Assembly: GCA_947650285.1 (NCBI GenBank)
Contig: CANTFL010001403.1
Location: forward strand, 124,001-188,000
Direction of reading: 5' to 3'
DNA length: 64,000 nucleotides
Origin: Hyaloperonospora brassicae
Taxonomy: Eukaryota; Oomycota; Peronosporomycetes; Peronosporales; Peronosporaceae
In this document: in pieces, positions 20,156-30,603 of the stretch
How positions within the stretch are numbered: the stretch's first letter is position 1
How the letters are laid out: each line of letters starts with the position of its first letter
Translations under genes and position numbers: made by a program
Notes under the pieces: model-generated
What the model was told of the DNA's origin: nothing
Seen by the model: the letters and a program-made list of their open reading frames with translations, nothing else
The model's database searches: none

Positions 20156-21873
20156 ATGTCTATGCGAGGTGACTCAAGACCCCCACAGCCCGGTGCTGTG
20201 CCAGCCTCTGCGGCTGACGATTCGTTGTCTGCTGCTCCTTCTTCGCCTGCCGCAACAGGTGCAGCAGGCGCACGCGGCACCCCACCGCGTGCGCATGATG
20301 AACCCGCCGTTTAGGTCATCTATTCTGGCGAGTCATACGTGTCTGACTCGGGCAATGCTCCAGAGGCGTCTCGCTCACCGGCGACGCCTCAGTATTCGCC
20401 AAGACCACTGCCAAACGAACGGACTCGTAAGTTGCATCACAGTCTGTTCGGCAGTGATGATGAAGGTGAACAGGGTGGTGAGGAGTATTATTCCTTACCA
20501 CCGCCGACTCGTGCCTCTTCGCACAAGCGTGATGACGATGGCGTGAGCCGTCGTCATTCTGGAGCCGTGGTACCGACAGAGTTACCACTGTGAAGCGATG
20601 AGCTGAAGCCGTGGCGTTTGCCTGAACGGCTCATCAATGGCTTGTCTCACGAGACAAGCCACACCATCGAATACCCTTATTCGATGCTACTGAGCTTCAC
20701 GGCTTGAGTTCCAGCGCGAAGAACTTTCGCGATGCAGCAGATTCCTATCTCGATGTCTTTCTTAGACATCGATGGTACAACGGCAACCAAAAGCGTGACA
20801 AGGCCTCGCTTTTGGCTGCGTGGAACGCGTTCGTCCAAAACATAAAGAATTTTGGACGAGAAGGGTGGCTCAAGAAACTTGAGGCGACACGCCTCAGGTT
20901 CGAAAAGCGAACGCCAACCGGTGCCAGGTACCGGTTGCACTATTTATTGAGTGAGGCAGACATTCCTTGCCTCACATGGGAATACCCTTGTGCGAGTTGT
21001 GTTGAAAATTCGCAGCGTGTACATAGGGACGAGTATTCCCTAAGTTCGCCCTGGGGAAGGGCACAAATCTCGGCTGAGATGCGTGACGCGCTTGCAAACT
21101 TGCAATCCGTCTACAAGCGCCTAGGGCGCGTGTTTACCGATGGGCCACAGGACCAATCGGATGAGTCTCGTCATACTGGCGGCCGAGACCTTCAACGTCC
21201 ATCAACAGCTGAGAGCGGGGCTCCCAGCTGTTCCAAGAGGGTGGATACCCCCGCCACTGGACGAGGTAGCTCGTCCTTGATCCTGAATCGTCACGGTGAT
21301 TCAAGATACGCTCCACTGGAAAGCGCTGATCACCGTGAGCATCCACCAAAGGATGTGGTGGAGGAGAAAAGAACTCCTCCAGATGATTCGGCTCACCATC
21401 TCGACCCTTACGAGATGGATCGCGCAATCGATGGATTGTGCGATGACTTGAAGCACGAGTGCGACCGGCGCTTCGCTTTGACTGATACCGTGCGACAGAA
21501 CCGCAAGGATCGCGAGGCTTGTCGGGCGAGCGGTCGCGCCGATCATGCCTCAGCGCAGCTTCAGGTCGAGCGGGATATCCGCTCTCTTTCCAGCGAGCTG
21601 GCGACAGCTCGCGAGGAGATATCTCGGTTGAGTTCCGAGGTATCATATCTGCGCGACCAGACGGATCGTCTGGAGCGCGAACGCAAAAACTTGATGGATG
21701 TTCTTGAACGTGGGGCTATCTTCATCGGAAGAAGAAGGCTCGTACCGATAGTACGGCCTGAGCCTCCCCACGTTAAACGTAGGATACGTGCGCATCCTAC
21801 GTGGCAATTCGAGTGTGTATGCATTGCCCTTGCGATGCAACACTCGAAATGGCCCAATGTACTTCGGCAGTAG
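20156..21873 (+). pseudogene. G2 antisense accessory ORF (aORF2), 5' part broken, 389 codons open
   Basis: Plus-strand frame opposite to G2 gag-pol, starting at ATG 20156, 134 bp inside the 3' LTR. The first part (Ala/Pro/Ser-rich, then acidic FGSDDEGEQGGEEYYS) has TAG at 20312 and TGA at 20591; a frameshift near 20690 joins it to a long frame that stays open to the stop at 21871-21873 (the nominal start at 20704 is a TTG, so the true start is upstream). The middle holds DSYLDVFLRHRWYNGNQ and FGREGWLKKLEATRLRF, possibly a helical domain; the end is a strong coiled coil (RDIRSLSSELATAREEIS, LRDQTDRLERERKNLMDVL). It overlaps the sense linker, chromodomain and GPY/F tail by about 740 bp. No known family is recognised, nor clear sequence similarity to aORF1. 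Confidence 0.65.
21134..21646 (-). pseudogene. G2 linker and chromodomain
   Basis: Minus-strand frame with an Arg/Ser/Pro-rich linker then a chromodomain: [34 protein letters not shown]. It follows the integrase C-terminus, after a frameshift near 21700. It lies entirely inside the antisense ORF. Confidence 0.85.
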
Positions 21874-22473
21874 TTTACTACTGCCGACACTAGTGACTGC
21901 ATGTCCAGGTAAGTTTACCGTAGACAGTAGTACTAGGTCGTTAACCTTAAATGAAAGAACATTTGCTCTTCCATTCTTGTCTGCGTTCCGTTTCTGACGG
22001 TCCACCGCATTTGCGATGGAGTCCTGAACGAAACGGACTACCGCTTCTCGAGTCAGCAGGAAGTTCTCTGCTGACTCTTTGTTTTGTCTTTCAGTGCGCT
22101 TCGTGCGCACTGCTAAGAGATTGCTCTCTTCTTCAGCGAGGTTGTCTTCTTCCTCGCTGGCATAATCGTTGACGATGCTGAATATACCAGCATCGTCATC
22201 ATCATCCAAGTCAATAATAGCGTCGCCGCTATTATTGAGGTGATCTTCTTCATCGATGTCGACTTGATCGACATCGGCATCATACGTGACGACGTTAGCG
22301 TCGACACGTGATGAGCAAGAGCCAAAACGGTTTTTGCTCGAGCGAGTCCCCCCCCTTATCCAAGAGTCACACTCTATAAGGGTGGTCACACGTGGATGGC
22401 GTAGGCCATTCACGTAAAACGGTGTGTGCTGTGTGGAAGCATGCACCGAATTATTGATGGCGAATTCCACCAT
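21643..22473 (-). pseudogene. G2 integrase C-terminal part with acidic insert
   Basis: Starts in the integrase core (MVEFAINNSVHASTQHTPFY) and ends in the GPY/F-like module (SKLLPKYIGPFRVLHRKGNA, LRPYYRYEP). Between them is an acidic insert of about 60 residues (IIDLDDDDDAGIF, SEEEDNLAEEESN) that G1 lacks. The catalytic residues lie upstream in another frame: SDRDPRFTAIFW and DGQTERANR are readable near 22650-22540 but are shifted out of frame. Confidence 0.85.
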
Positions 22474-22592
22474 GGGTAGGAATTCGCTCCAACTCGAAAA
22501 CGAGTGGAAATATCATCGAATGATCTCTTCCAGGACACGGTTCGCACGTTCCGTCTGACCATCTGTTTTGGGATGGTCAGAAGTAGACATCT

Positions 22593-23591
22593 TCAATCGT
22601 GTTCCGAGAGAACGAAACACGGATTGCCAAAATATCGCCGTGAACCGAGGGTCACGGTCGGATACGAGCTCACGGGTTTACCCTTGGAGTCTAGAGACCG
22701 TGTAAAACCTTGAGCCTTGATCGACTCAGGTACAACATCAAGATGGACCATCTTGCTGAATCGGTCAACAAACACAAGAATACCATTATTCTTGTGAGCG
22801 CCTTCGGGAAACCCGAAGACGAAGTCAATCGAAACGGACTGCCAGCACTCTGTCGGAACAGGCAGAGGCTGCAATGGCGCACGGGATGAAGGACTAGGCT
22901 TTACCCGTTGACAAACCTCGCAAGCACGGATGTACTTGCGTACAAACTGATACTGGCGTGGCCAGTAAAAGTCACGACTTACCGTGAGGTAAGTCTTTCC
23001 TCTACCACGATGACCGCCTGTTGGGGCATCGTGACACTCATACATGATGCGTAAACGCAAATCATGATGAGCGGGTACGACGACACGAGGCGGGTCGTCG
23101 GAAACAGCTGTATAGTACAGCAATCCGTTGCGTGTACTATACCGATCCGATGAGGATCGGTACAAAGCTGGTAAATTTCTCATGGATTTACTGGATGGAT
23201 TTACCAGATGATCCATCAATCGCAGAAGATCCTTATCTTCCGCGTATGCCTTTCGTACGTCGTCAAGTAAACTTGACGACGAGACACTGACTGACAGTGT
23301 CGCAACAGTGGGCTTATCCTCACTGTTGAATTGTGCGTCCGGCTCGAAATCGGGCCGGCGCGAAAGCGCATCAGCGACGAAATTGAGTCGTCCTGGTTTA
23401 TACTCCACGGAGAAGTTATACTCCGCGAAGAAAGACAGCCACCCCGCCATCCTTTGCGAGAGGTGTGGGCTGTTTACGACCGTGCGTAATGACGCATGGT
23501 CGTTATCGACAACAAACGGTCTATCTCCCAAGAGATAGACGCGAAACTTAGCCAGTGCGTACTTCATGGCAAGGAGTTCCTTGTTATGCAC
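22593..23591 (-). pseudogene. G2 RNase H end and integrase N-terminal part
   Basis: Begins in RNase H ([51 protein letters not shown]), passes a spacer, then the integrase zinc domain (CHDAPTGGHRGRGKTY, ACEVCQRVKPSPSS) and the first catalytic Asp block (VSIDFVFGFPEG, VFVDRFSKMVHL). It ends out of frame beyond that point. In RNase H the usual YTDHASLR reads NDHASLR here. The frame breaks at both ends show that this copy is inactive. Confidence 0.9.
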
Positions 23592-24937
23592 TGGGACATT
23601 ACGCTCAGCTGCTTGCAGCTGACGCGATTGATAGCCGATGACGCGTTACGCGCCATCCGTGTCAAATTGCATCAACGCACAGCCGATTGCGAAATCGCTG
23701 GCGTCACAGACCACATGAAATGGTCTGTCCGGATCTGCAATCGCCAATATCGGCGACTGCATCAAGCTATGCTTGATACCCTCAAATGAACGCTGGCACT
23801 CAGCGTTCTATGACCACTTATCATTTTTCTTGAGTAAACAAGAAAGATGAACCGTCATTTAGGCGTAGTTGCGCGAGTACTTGTGCAAGTACGCCGCTAG
23901 CCCAAGTAAATTCCTCAGTCCCTTAACGTCGACTACAACTGGTCAGTTGATGCTCACCTTGATCTTTTCGTGATCAGGGCGTACGCCGTTTTTACTCACG
24001 ATGCACCCAAGCAGTGATATTTCGCTAGCCTCGAATTTACATTTATTAAGGTTGTATTACAACTTATGCTTGCGCATAAGTTGAAGAACCTGACGAACGT
24101 GAGTTCTGTGAACTCCCACGTGTGTTTTTCGTTCATATTTCGGCTATGGACGAACACATCGTCGAAATAACTCGGTGCAAAATTCCGCACCGGTCTCAAC
24201 AGATTTGTAACACATCGGTTGAACGTCGCATGGGCGTTGGTCAGTCCTTGTGGCATCACTAGCCACTCTCACAGCATACCGCTGGGGGTGCTCACTGCCG
24301 TGTACGGGATATCCCGCTCACGCATGAGGATCTGATAGAATCCATCCATCAGATCCATGGACGAGAAAATGACACTCTTAGACATAACATCTATGATAAC
24401 GTCCTTCCCCGGTATCGGCGTCTGAGCCGGTACAGTTGCAGCATTCAATTCGTTAAATGCGTGCACTATCCGCCACCCTCCTGTGGCCTTTCGCACACAG
24501 AAGGTAGGAGAGCTGTGAGGGGATGTTAATTGTATCACACGGCTCGCTGCTAAGCGATCGGCAAAGAACTTGTAAATCGCTAGTACTTGTTCACGAGGCA
24601 GTGGCCACTGCTTCATGACACAGTACTTCGAGCCCGGTTTGAGCTCGATCTCGTGTCGAGTGCCTTTGTCCTTAGGCAACTCGCAAGGTACGGATTCAGG
24701 GAATACATCCTTGAATTCGATCAAATCCTTTTGCAAAGGATTTGCCTGAAGTGACTCCCAGGATTGAGACGTGTATCGCTCAATCCGACTCTTCTCATCG
24801 AGGACACTTTCGTCCATCGACGAGCTGCTGAGAACCCGTTCGTTCTCAGCAAATACTGTGGCCGACCGAATATCGGCCACATACTCATCCTCCGTGACGA
24901 GCGCAGATCTGCTTGACTTTGCCACTACGCAGATCAC
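23592..24937 (-). pseudogene. G2 reverse transcriptase
   Basis: Two minus-strand frames: 24269-24937 (RHEIELKPGSKYCVMKQW, GGWRIVHAFNELNA, SSMDLMDGFYQILM) and 23996-24259 (MPQGLTNAHATFNRCV, catalytic YFDD at 24158-24169). They are separated by a single TGA at 24269-24271 that replaces a Trp codon in the block ML-W-EWLVMPQG. Beyond about 24120 the frame shifts and the connection region is lost down to 23600. Catalytic residues are still readable, so decay is recent to moderate. Confidence 0.9.
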
Positions 24938-26105
24938 GCAAAAACCGTTTCGGTTCTAGCGTTGGCAACTGAGTTATCTCCGAAGTTAACTTCGGAGGCA
25001 CAATCAGATCAATCGTATAAGCGCCTACGCTTGATCCGTCATTAATTAAGACGTTCAATGTCTCGGTTACTTCCTGGGAACTTGCTTCCACAGGTTGCTG
25101 ATGGCCTGATCCCTCAGCAAGTGATTCTTGAAAAATGCCTTCCTCAAGTACGTGGGGACTTATTCCCTCGACGTCTTCCGACTGTGGCTGTGCAACCACA
25201 GTCAGGCACCGATCCTCTACGGTCGACTCTCCAGTCGACCGAGGATTTCCATGTTGCCCCTTGGAGGCAACAGGTTTCTTTCTTCGAAGATGCTGCCCGC
25301 TAGGCATGCATCCATGTCCCGGTCCACTCGACTTATTCGAGTGGTGGACCTTCAGCGCAGCCTGTACTTCTGTACAGCCGCCGGGAGCTTGCTCCACAGT
25401 GTAGTGATCAACTACACTGTGATCTTGTGCAGTCGTGCAAACGACCGTACCGCAAGTGAGGACATCGCACTCACTCGCAGAACATCCACACGCTTGTGGA
25501 CGCTCCATGACGTTCATCAGATGGCCATCTGATGAACAAGCGGCAGGCATCTTCACGGATCGATGCTGCCATCTCACCCTTGGCTCGTACCTTCTGAGCC
25601 AAGGTAATCCCAGGATGACATCAAATTTTTCATTCAGATCCAGTACGATGAAGTCATCATCGTACTGTTCGCCCTCTAACGTGTAGTGGATTCCTACTAC
25701 ACGTTTCTCATCGGTAATCGATGCGCCTGTTGCAAGGCGCACCGTCATCCTCGTGAGGGGAATGTCGAGCTCAACGAACTTGAGCTTACGACCCTCTAGT
25801 GACTGGCGTCGAACAAAGTTGTTCGACGCCCCACAGTCTACTAGGGCACGAAGCGACAAATCATTTGTCGCTTCCAACTTCAAGGTGATGATCGAAACGT
25901 CATCACCAGGTGCAGAGACACAAAATGATTGTGTATCTGGAGCAACTTTCGTCAAGAGATTTGCAAATTCTCTTGAGGTTGCTAGATCAGTAGGGCGCTC
26001 CGCCCCTACTGACTCCGACCATTTTTTGATGGTCCGTCTCGCTGTTGCGGCTTTGCAACAGCGCTGGACCCACGCCCATTGCCCTTCTTGGCAAAGTTCA
26101 TCCAT
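24885..26105 (-). pseudogene. G2 protease and spacer
   Basis: Minus-strand frame with the retropepsin region: LVDCGASNNFVRRQSLEG (the active site reads D-C-G-A instead of D-S-G-A) and ILGLPWLRRYEPRVRW. A long spacer of low-complexity residues (about 200 residues, His/Gln/Ser-rich with several Cys) follows before reverse transcriptase. A Cys in place of Ser/Thr after the catalytic Asp is unusual but seen in some retroelement proteases. The start is arbitrary; gag-pol would normally read through. Confidence 0.85.
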
Positions 26106-26181
26106 TTCGCTCAGTACTGTTTGGTACTGGGCGTGGAGAAGTACACTCGTATGCGCAGTGCCCTAACTTCTGACAGCGATT

Positions 26182-27159
26182 CTACTTCTGCAATCGCTTG
26201 TTGTTCGAAGAGCGAGGTCTCTCGCTATCAACATAGCAGAGTTCCATTGGTTCTGGACCTCCGATCTCTTGTCGTCTCAGTGGACGATAAGATTTTGAGC
26301 TAGCATGAGCCTGTCTCATGCTAAATTCTTCCTGTTCCGCGGCTGATATCGCTTCTTCAAGCGTATTCAGCTCAAGGCGGAACAGGTGGCTCCTGAAGGG
26401 CCCTTCTGCGAGCTCTTGCATGAGCACCGTAATCAACGTGTGTTCATGGACTGGGTAAGCAGTTATACTACTCGCGAGGAGTCGTATATGTGGAGCGTAA
26501 GCGTGCACATCACGCTTGCCCTGCTTGAGTTTCAGGAGCTCTGAACGAGCCCTGAACTCAGCCCGTGGCGGCTCAAACGTTTGTCTGAGCCGGGACTTGA
26601 AGTCATCTAGCGACCTAAACACATGTGGGTCGCTACTCTCGAGCACCAGGGACCAAGTTTTAACACGTCCTGCCAAGTAGGTTTGATCAAATGTGAGTTT
26701 CATTTGCTCATCTTCGACGCGACGAGCCCTTAGGGCTCTGTCGAGTTCGACAAACCATAGTAACAGGGAGTCTTCCAGGACTCCACTGTACTTGGAGATG
26801 TCAACTTTCATGACTTCGGGACGACGCGCATGTGCCGTCCCGCCCACAGCAGCATGGAATTGCTGCTGTCTCAGCAGCTCTGTCTGTTGAGATCCGAGTT
26901 CTCTCAACTGCTCGGCCTGTTGAGAGCCTTGCTGATGAAGCAAGGCTACTTTCTCCCTTTCGGCGACAAGTTCATGCTGTATGAACTTGGCGACAGCGGC
27001 ATGTAGTTGGTCTCTGTCTAAAGACTCCAACATGGCGCTAATGACGAACTCGCCTACGGTAGATCTTATATGGTCTACCGCACCCCATTCGATGTACCTC
27101 AAATGGGTAAACCCTTCACGTGTGGCGTGAGAGGTCTCTTCATCATCCAACATGTTCAT
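26182..27159 (-). pseudogene. G2 gag
   Basis: ATG at 27157-27159 opens a 325-codon gag. The N-terminus carries a coiled coil (QLRELGSQQTELLRQQQF), then the capsid domain (DSLLLWFVELDRALRARR, LKLKQGKRDVHAYAPHIRLL). The stop TAG at 26182-26184 falls exactly where the first Cys of a zinc knuckle would be, because NRCQKLGHCAYEC follows in frame. Apart from that stop the frame is clean. Confidence 0.85.
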
Positions 27160-27185
27160 GTTGGATGCTGTGGTCCTTGGAAGGA

Positions 27186-27202
27186 CTACAAAGTGCTACC
27201 AG
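27186..27202 (-). other. G2 primer-binding site
   Basis: On the minus strand TGGTAGCACTTTGTAGTCC lies right after the 5' LTR. It shares its first ten bases with the G1 site. Confidence 0.75.
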
Positions 27203-27203
27203 G

Positions 27204-27596
27204 TTTAACGGGGCACACCCTTGCGTGAGCTTAACGCAAGGGTTTTGGTGCGCCCGACAGACGTACACGAGGTAAACGAGGAAGCGTAGGTAGGGTAAAA
27301 GCAGAACTGTTATATTAATATAATTAGGTTTTTAATCACTGTCTCTCTGTTCGACTTAGCTTAATTATACTAATCTAACTGAGTGTATGGTGACGTCTCG
27401 TCACCACTCATTGCGCGCGTCTTGCGGCGATTGGTGGGTTGGTATCGTCAAGATATCAACCAATGAGCAGACTCTTTGGTCGACCCATCAATATCACCAC
27501 TATTGGTGATATTGTTAAAATAATATTCAACATGATATTCTTTATTGTCATTATCTCTCAAATGACAATTTCCATGTAACGGGCTGCCCCGTTACA
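27204..27596 (-). repeat. G2 5' LTR
   Basis: 393 bp, the 5' LTR of the minus-strand element. Starts (minus) TGTAACGGGGCAG and ends at 27204 (TTTAACGGGG on the plus strand for TGTAACGGGG). Followed at 27597 by the TSD ATGAA. Confidence 0.95.
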
Positions 27597-28150
27597 ATGA
27601 AGGGATCATGCATATTCTCTAGGACTGCGAGGGCGCAGCCAAGTGTTGAGCGTATATTGTGGCTCATTGGACCCGTATGGATGTCAAGCCCGCGCAATTA
27701 GTTGCGTACAAAGCAGCCGTGTTATCTCGAACAGCACCAGATCTACCGCCGGGCGTCCGAGAGGAGATCGTCCGCCTATTTTCCAAACACGACGGAAGAG
27801 ATATGCAGGGCTTGGACACGAATATGGTGTATCGCGTGCTCGATATGCTTCGTCACCCTCTGGGTCCAGAGAAACCGATGGGTGCACAAGCGCGAGGAAA
27901 CAACAGTCGATCAAGCCGAATCGGAACTACGTCACACACTGCTTCGACAGCTTCAAGCTGTCGCGGTCAGGGAACACCAATTCAACCGGAACGGGGACGA
28001 CTGTATATTTTTCCGGCTAGCGACGGAATTGTTTCGATCTCCGGTTACGCAAAGGCCGGTTACTCGATATGATCTGGGCAGGCAGCTCACATCTCCGGTA
28101 GGGGTGCTCAAGCGGCTAGAGACTTTTCAGCTATCTTATAAACCGTAAAG
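27597..28150 (+). pseudogene. LINE-like relic, piece 5 of 5, second half of zinc finger and C-terminus
   Basis: From 27602 the frame continues GIMHIL*DCEGAAKC*AY, which joins the codons before G2 (CTRYATCRGRHE, 19594-19629) into one zinc-binding module matching the copy at 1954-2694 (CRAISSC...HIFWECAKAQACW). Both stops (TAG 27620-27622, TGA 27647-27649) replace Trp codons. The rest (AHWTRMDVKPAQL, then RIWCIACSICFVTLWVQR and SELRHTLLRQLQAVAVREHQ) matches the same copy to the natural end near 28146. Frames at 27659-28072 and 27702-28148 show one frameshift. Confidence 0.88.
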
Positions 28151-29566
28151 GTATAAAGACAGACTGTTACACTCACTCACTCAAAAGCTCGTCCTGCGTC
28201 ATTTTTGTTGATCGGTAACGGAAGTGGGAAAGTGTCATATGTGCGAGACGCACTTGGACATGTCACTTGGGCGAGGGAACGCAACAGCGTACCTACTCAA
28301 GTTTGTGTGGTACACGCAAGTGTATCGACGGTTGATATTGTGCTTCGTGTGGTCACACGCAAGACATATCATGGGGCGCGAAAGCGCCGGCAGCTACACA
28401 CTGAGGTGGTCGGACCCGTCTTATGCACTATAAAAGGGATGCTCATCATGTCACCATCTAGAGCACCGCACACATCGATAAGTACCGTACAACCACTGGA
28501 TCATTCGACGCCGGCGTTGCAAATGGTTTAGGTCATTTCAGACGTCCTGTGCACCATAATATCGTGTAAAAGACAGTCTGTTCCTATCTCTCTCAAGACA
28601 CATCAAAGGGTGCTCATTGATTGACATCACCCGCAATGTTATAATCGCCCGCAGGTATCGCGTCTCACAGGAGCGGGCATGCACTCAACGTGTTTCAAAC
28701 GATAGCCGATTGAATTTACATTTATCGCGGATTGTGATTGAGCACTGTTACATTTGCTTTTTATCAAACGATGCGCGTAGGAAGCGGTTGACCACTTCCG
28801 CGACGCACTTGATGATCAATAGTAGTAGTCATGTTTACGTGCGGCCTCTTCCCTAAGGCGCTCACATACCGCGAGGCATCTTCCGGCCGCTTTCGGAGTG
28901 CTTTGACAAGGGATGGACCTCACAGCAATCCACTTAGTTAACATCCTCGTTGCACACGAGATGTGGGTTTCGATTCCTTTCCTCGTGCGTGCTAGAACGT
29001 GTACGCTGCTGTATTGCGTGGCAGATTCCAGCTCCCGGTACTTGTATCGGAAATCAAGTGCATAGCATCGTCGGTGTACCTCATTTTGGTTTTGCCATTG
29101 CAACGATCACTAAGCCAGTTTACGATGATGTGGCGTTTACATCTTCTTTCAGCTCACGTGTCAAGGTCGACTTGATTGATACCGTACGCGATAGCGCAAC
29201 AATCGTATACGACAAAGTCAGGTGGCGTATAAACGACACAGTATTGCGTTTGCAATCTTCGTGTATAGATTGTGAGTGTTAGCGTCCTGCATCGAGGTGC
29301 TTATCAGACCTCTGATGACTTGATCATGGTGCTACAATGCCATGACAAGGCGGCGTGGGGTTCGTTCTCGTTCTTTCTAGTTATAACCATCTTGTGCATT
29401 CTAAGACGAGTCGATTCTCGATAGGCAAGCGTAGGGGTGACGTACCAAGAAACTGGGTCGAATGTTTATATTGGCTATTGTAGTTACGAAGAATAACTGC
29501 GGGGATTTCATTCCGCGATTCCTCCTTCTAAGAGGATATATTGCTAGCCATGAGATATTGAAACTA
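28151..29566. other. No gene recognised
   Basis: No coding region or known repeat was recognised. Small frames on both strands (28205-28531, 28950-29282) carry no motif. Confidence 0.5.
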
Positions 29567-29640
29567 ATATATAGGGAATTGCTAAATGCACACCCCTTTT
29601 CCTTGCATTCACACCCTTCCTTCAATATCTTATATATAAA
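29567..29640 (+). repeat. Inverted repeat A, left copy
   Basis: About 74 bp that match the reverse complement of 31836-31909 with roughly 80% identity by eye. The core is GAATTGCTAAATGCACACCC; inside it a TCACACCC-like unit recurs twice, about 18 bp apart. Confidence 0.75.
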
Positions 29641-30421
29641 TCCCTTTTCGTTTAAGATTTGATTTCTGACAAAGGTATTACTCAATAATCTAGGCCATTC
29701 ATTGGCAAGTAATACGTAAAAAAATACAGAAGATACTACTAAAGCGTGTATATATTCACAAATATCAGTATCGATGAACACGTTCCGGCAACGACAGGGC
29801 GCGTGGCTTGAGGCGCAAATTTCGGTCATGCGCGCGCAAAATGCCAAACAAGACGTGCAAATAAAGCACACGACAAGCATCCGACGCCACCGTGCCGTCT
29901 GGAGTAACAAAATGCGCTGGTCTGGAAGTCAATCTGAGCTTTGCGAGTTTTTTTTGCACGTGTTTAGATGGCCTCCGTCTATGCGCGCAGTGGTCCAATT
30001 TCTGGATGACACGAGACGAAACGAGTTGTGGAACGTAAGTATAAGAGAAACGAGAACGCACAGCAGAACTTGTGGCAGTGCGTAGCAATCGAAGTGGGAA
30101 CACGCAAAATGTGCGCGACAGGTTCAATGCCAAAGTGGTCGCACAAGAGTTGCGCTGTAACGGACCGAGCGACGTCCACTGCATTTTATTAACACAATAC
30201 AAAGCTCACTGAAACGTCAACTGCTTCGATTTCGACAGCACTGTAGCGACTGAACTGTTCGTGGTCAGTTCACACAGGTGAAGATGGACGGAAATGACCA
30301 TCGAATGCGATCACTTTGTCTGCAGGTAGTAGCGACTCTCGTACAGATCAATTACTCTGTAGTGTATACAATACACATAGCAGCACATGCACTGCGTATG
30401 TTGGCAGCTACGTGGTGTAGT

Positions 30422-30603
<182 letters not shown>

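Larger units (their letters stand above)
19630..27596 (-). mobile_element. Ty3/gypsy LTR retrotransposon G2, full length, chromodomain type, with antisense ORF
   Basis: A 7967-bp element in minus orientation. Two 393-bp LTRs, TSD ATGAA (19625-19629 and 27597-27601), a primer-binding site (27186-27202) and a polypurine tract (20023 onward) define the ends. Reading on the minus strand: gag, protease, reverse transcriptase, RNase H, integrase, chromodomain; on the plus strand an antisense ORF near the 3' LTR. The LTRs differ at roughly 5% of positions by eye. Stops and frameshifts cut pol into at least five frames. It belongs to a different family from G1 (different gag, LTR and spacer) but has the same plan and the same primer-binding core. 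Confidence 0.95.

Noticed and set aside
29401..29910. 169-codon minus-strand frame
   Set aside because: Passes through inverted repeat A; no recognisable domain and Cys/Phe/Ile-rich as expected from AT-rich DNA.
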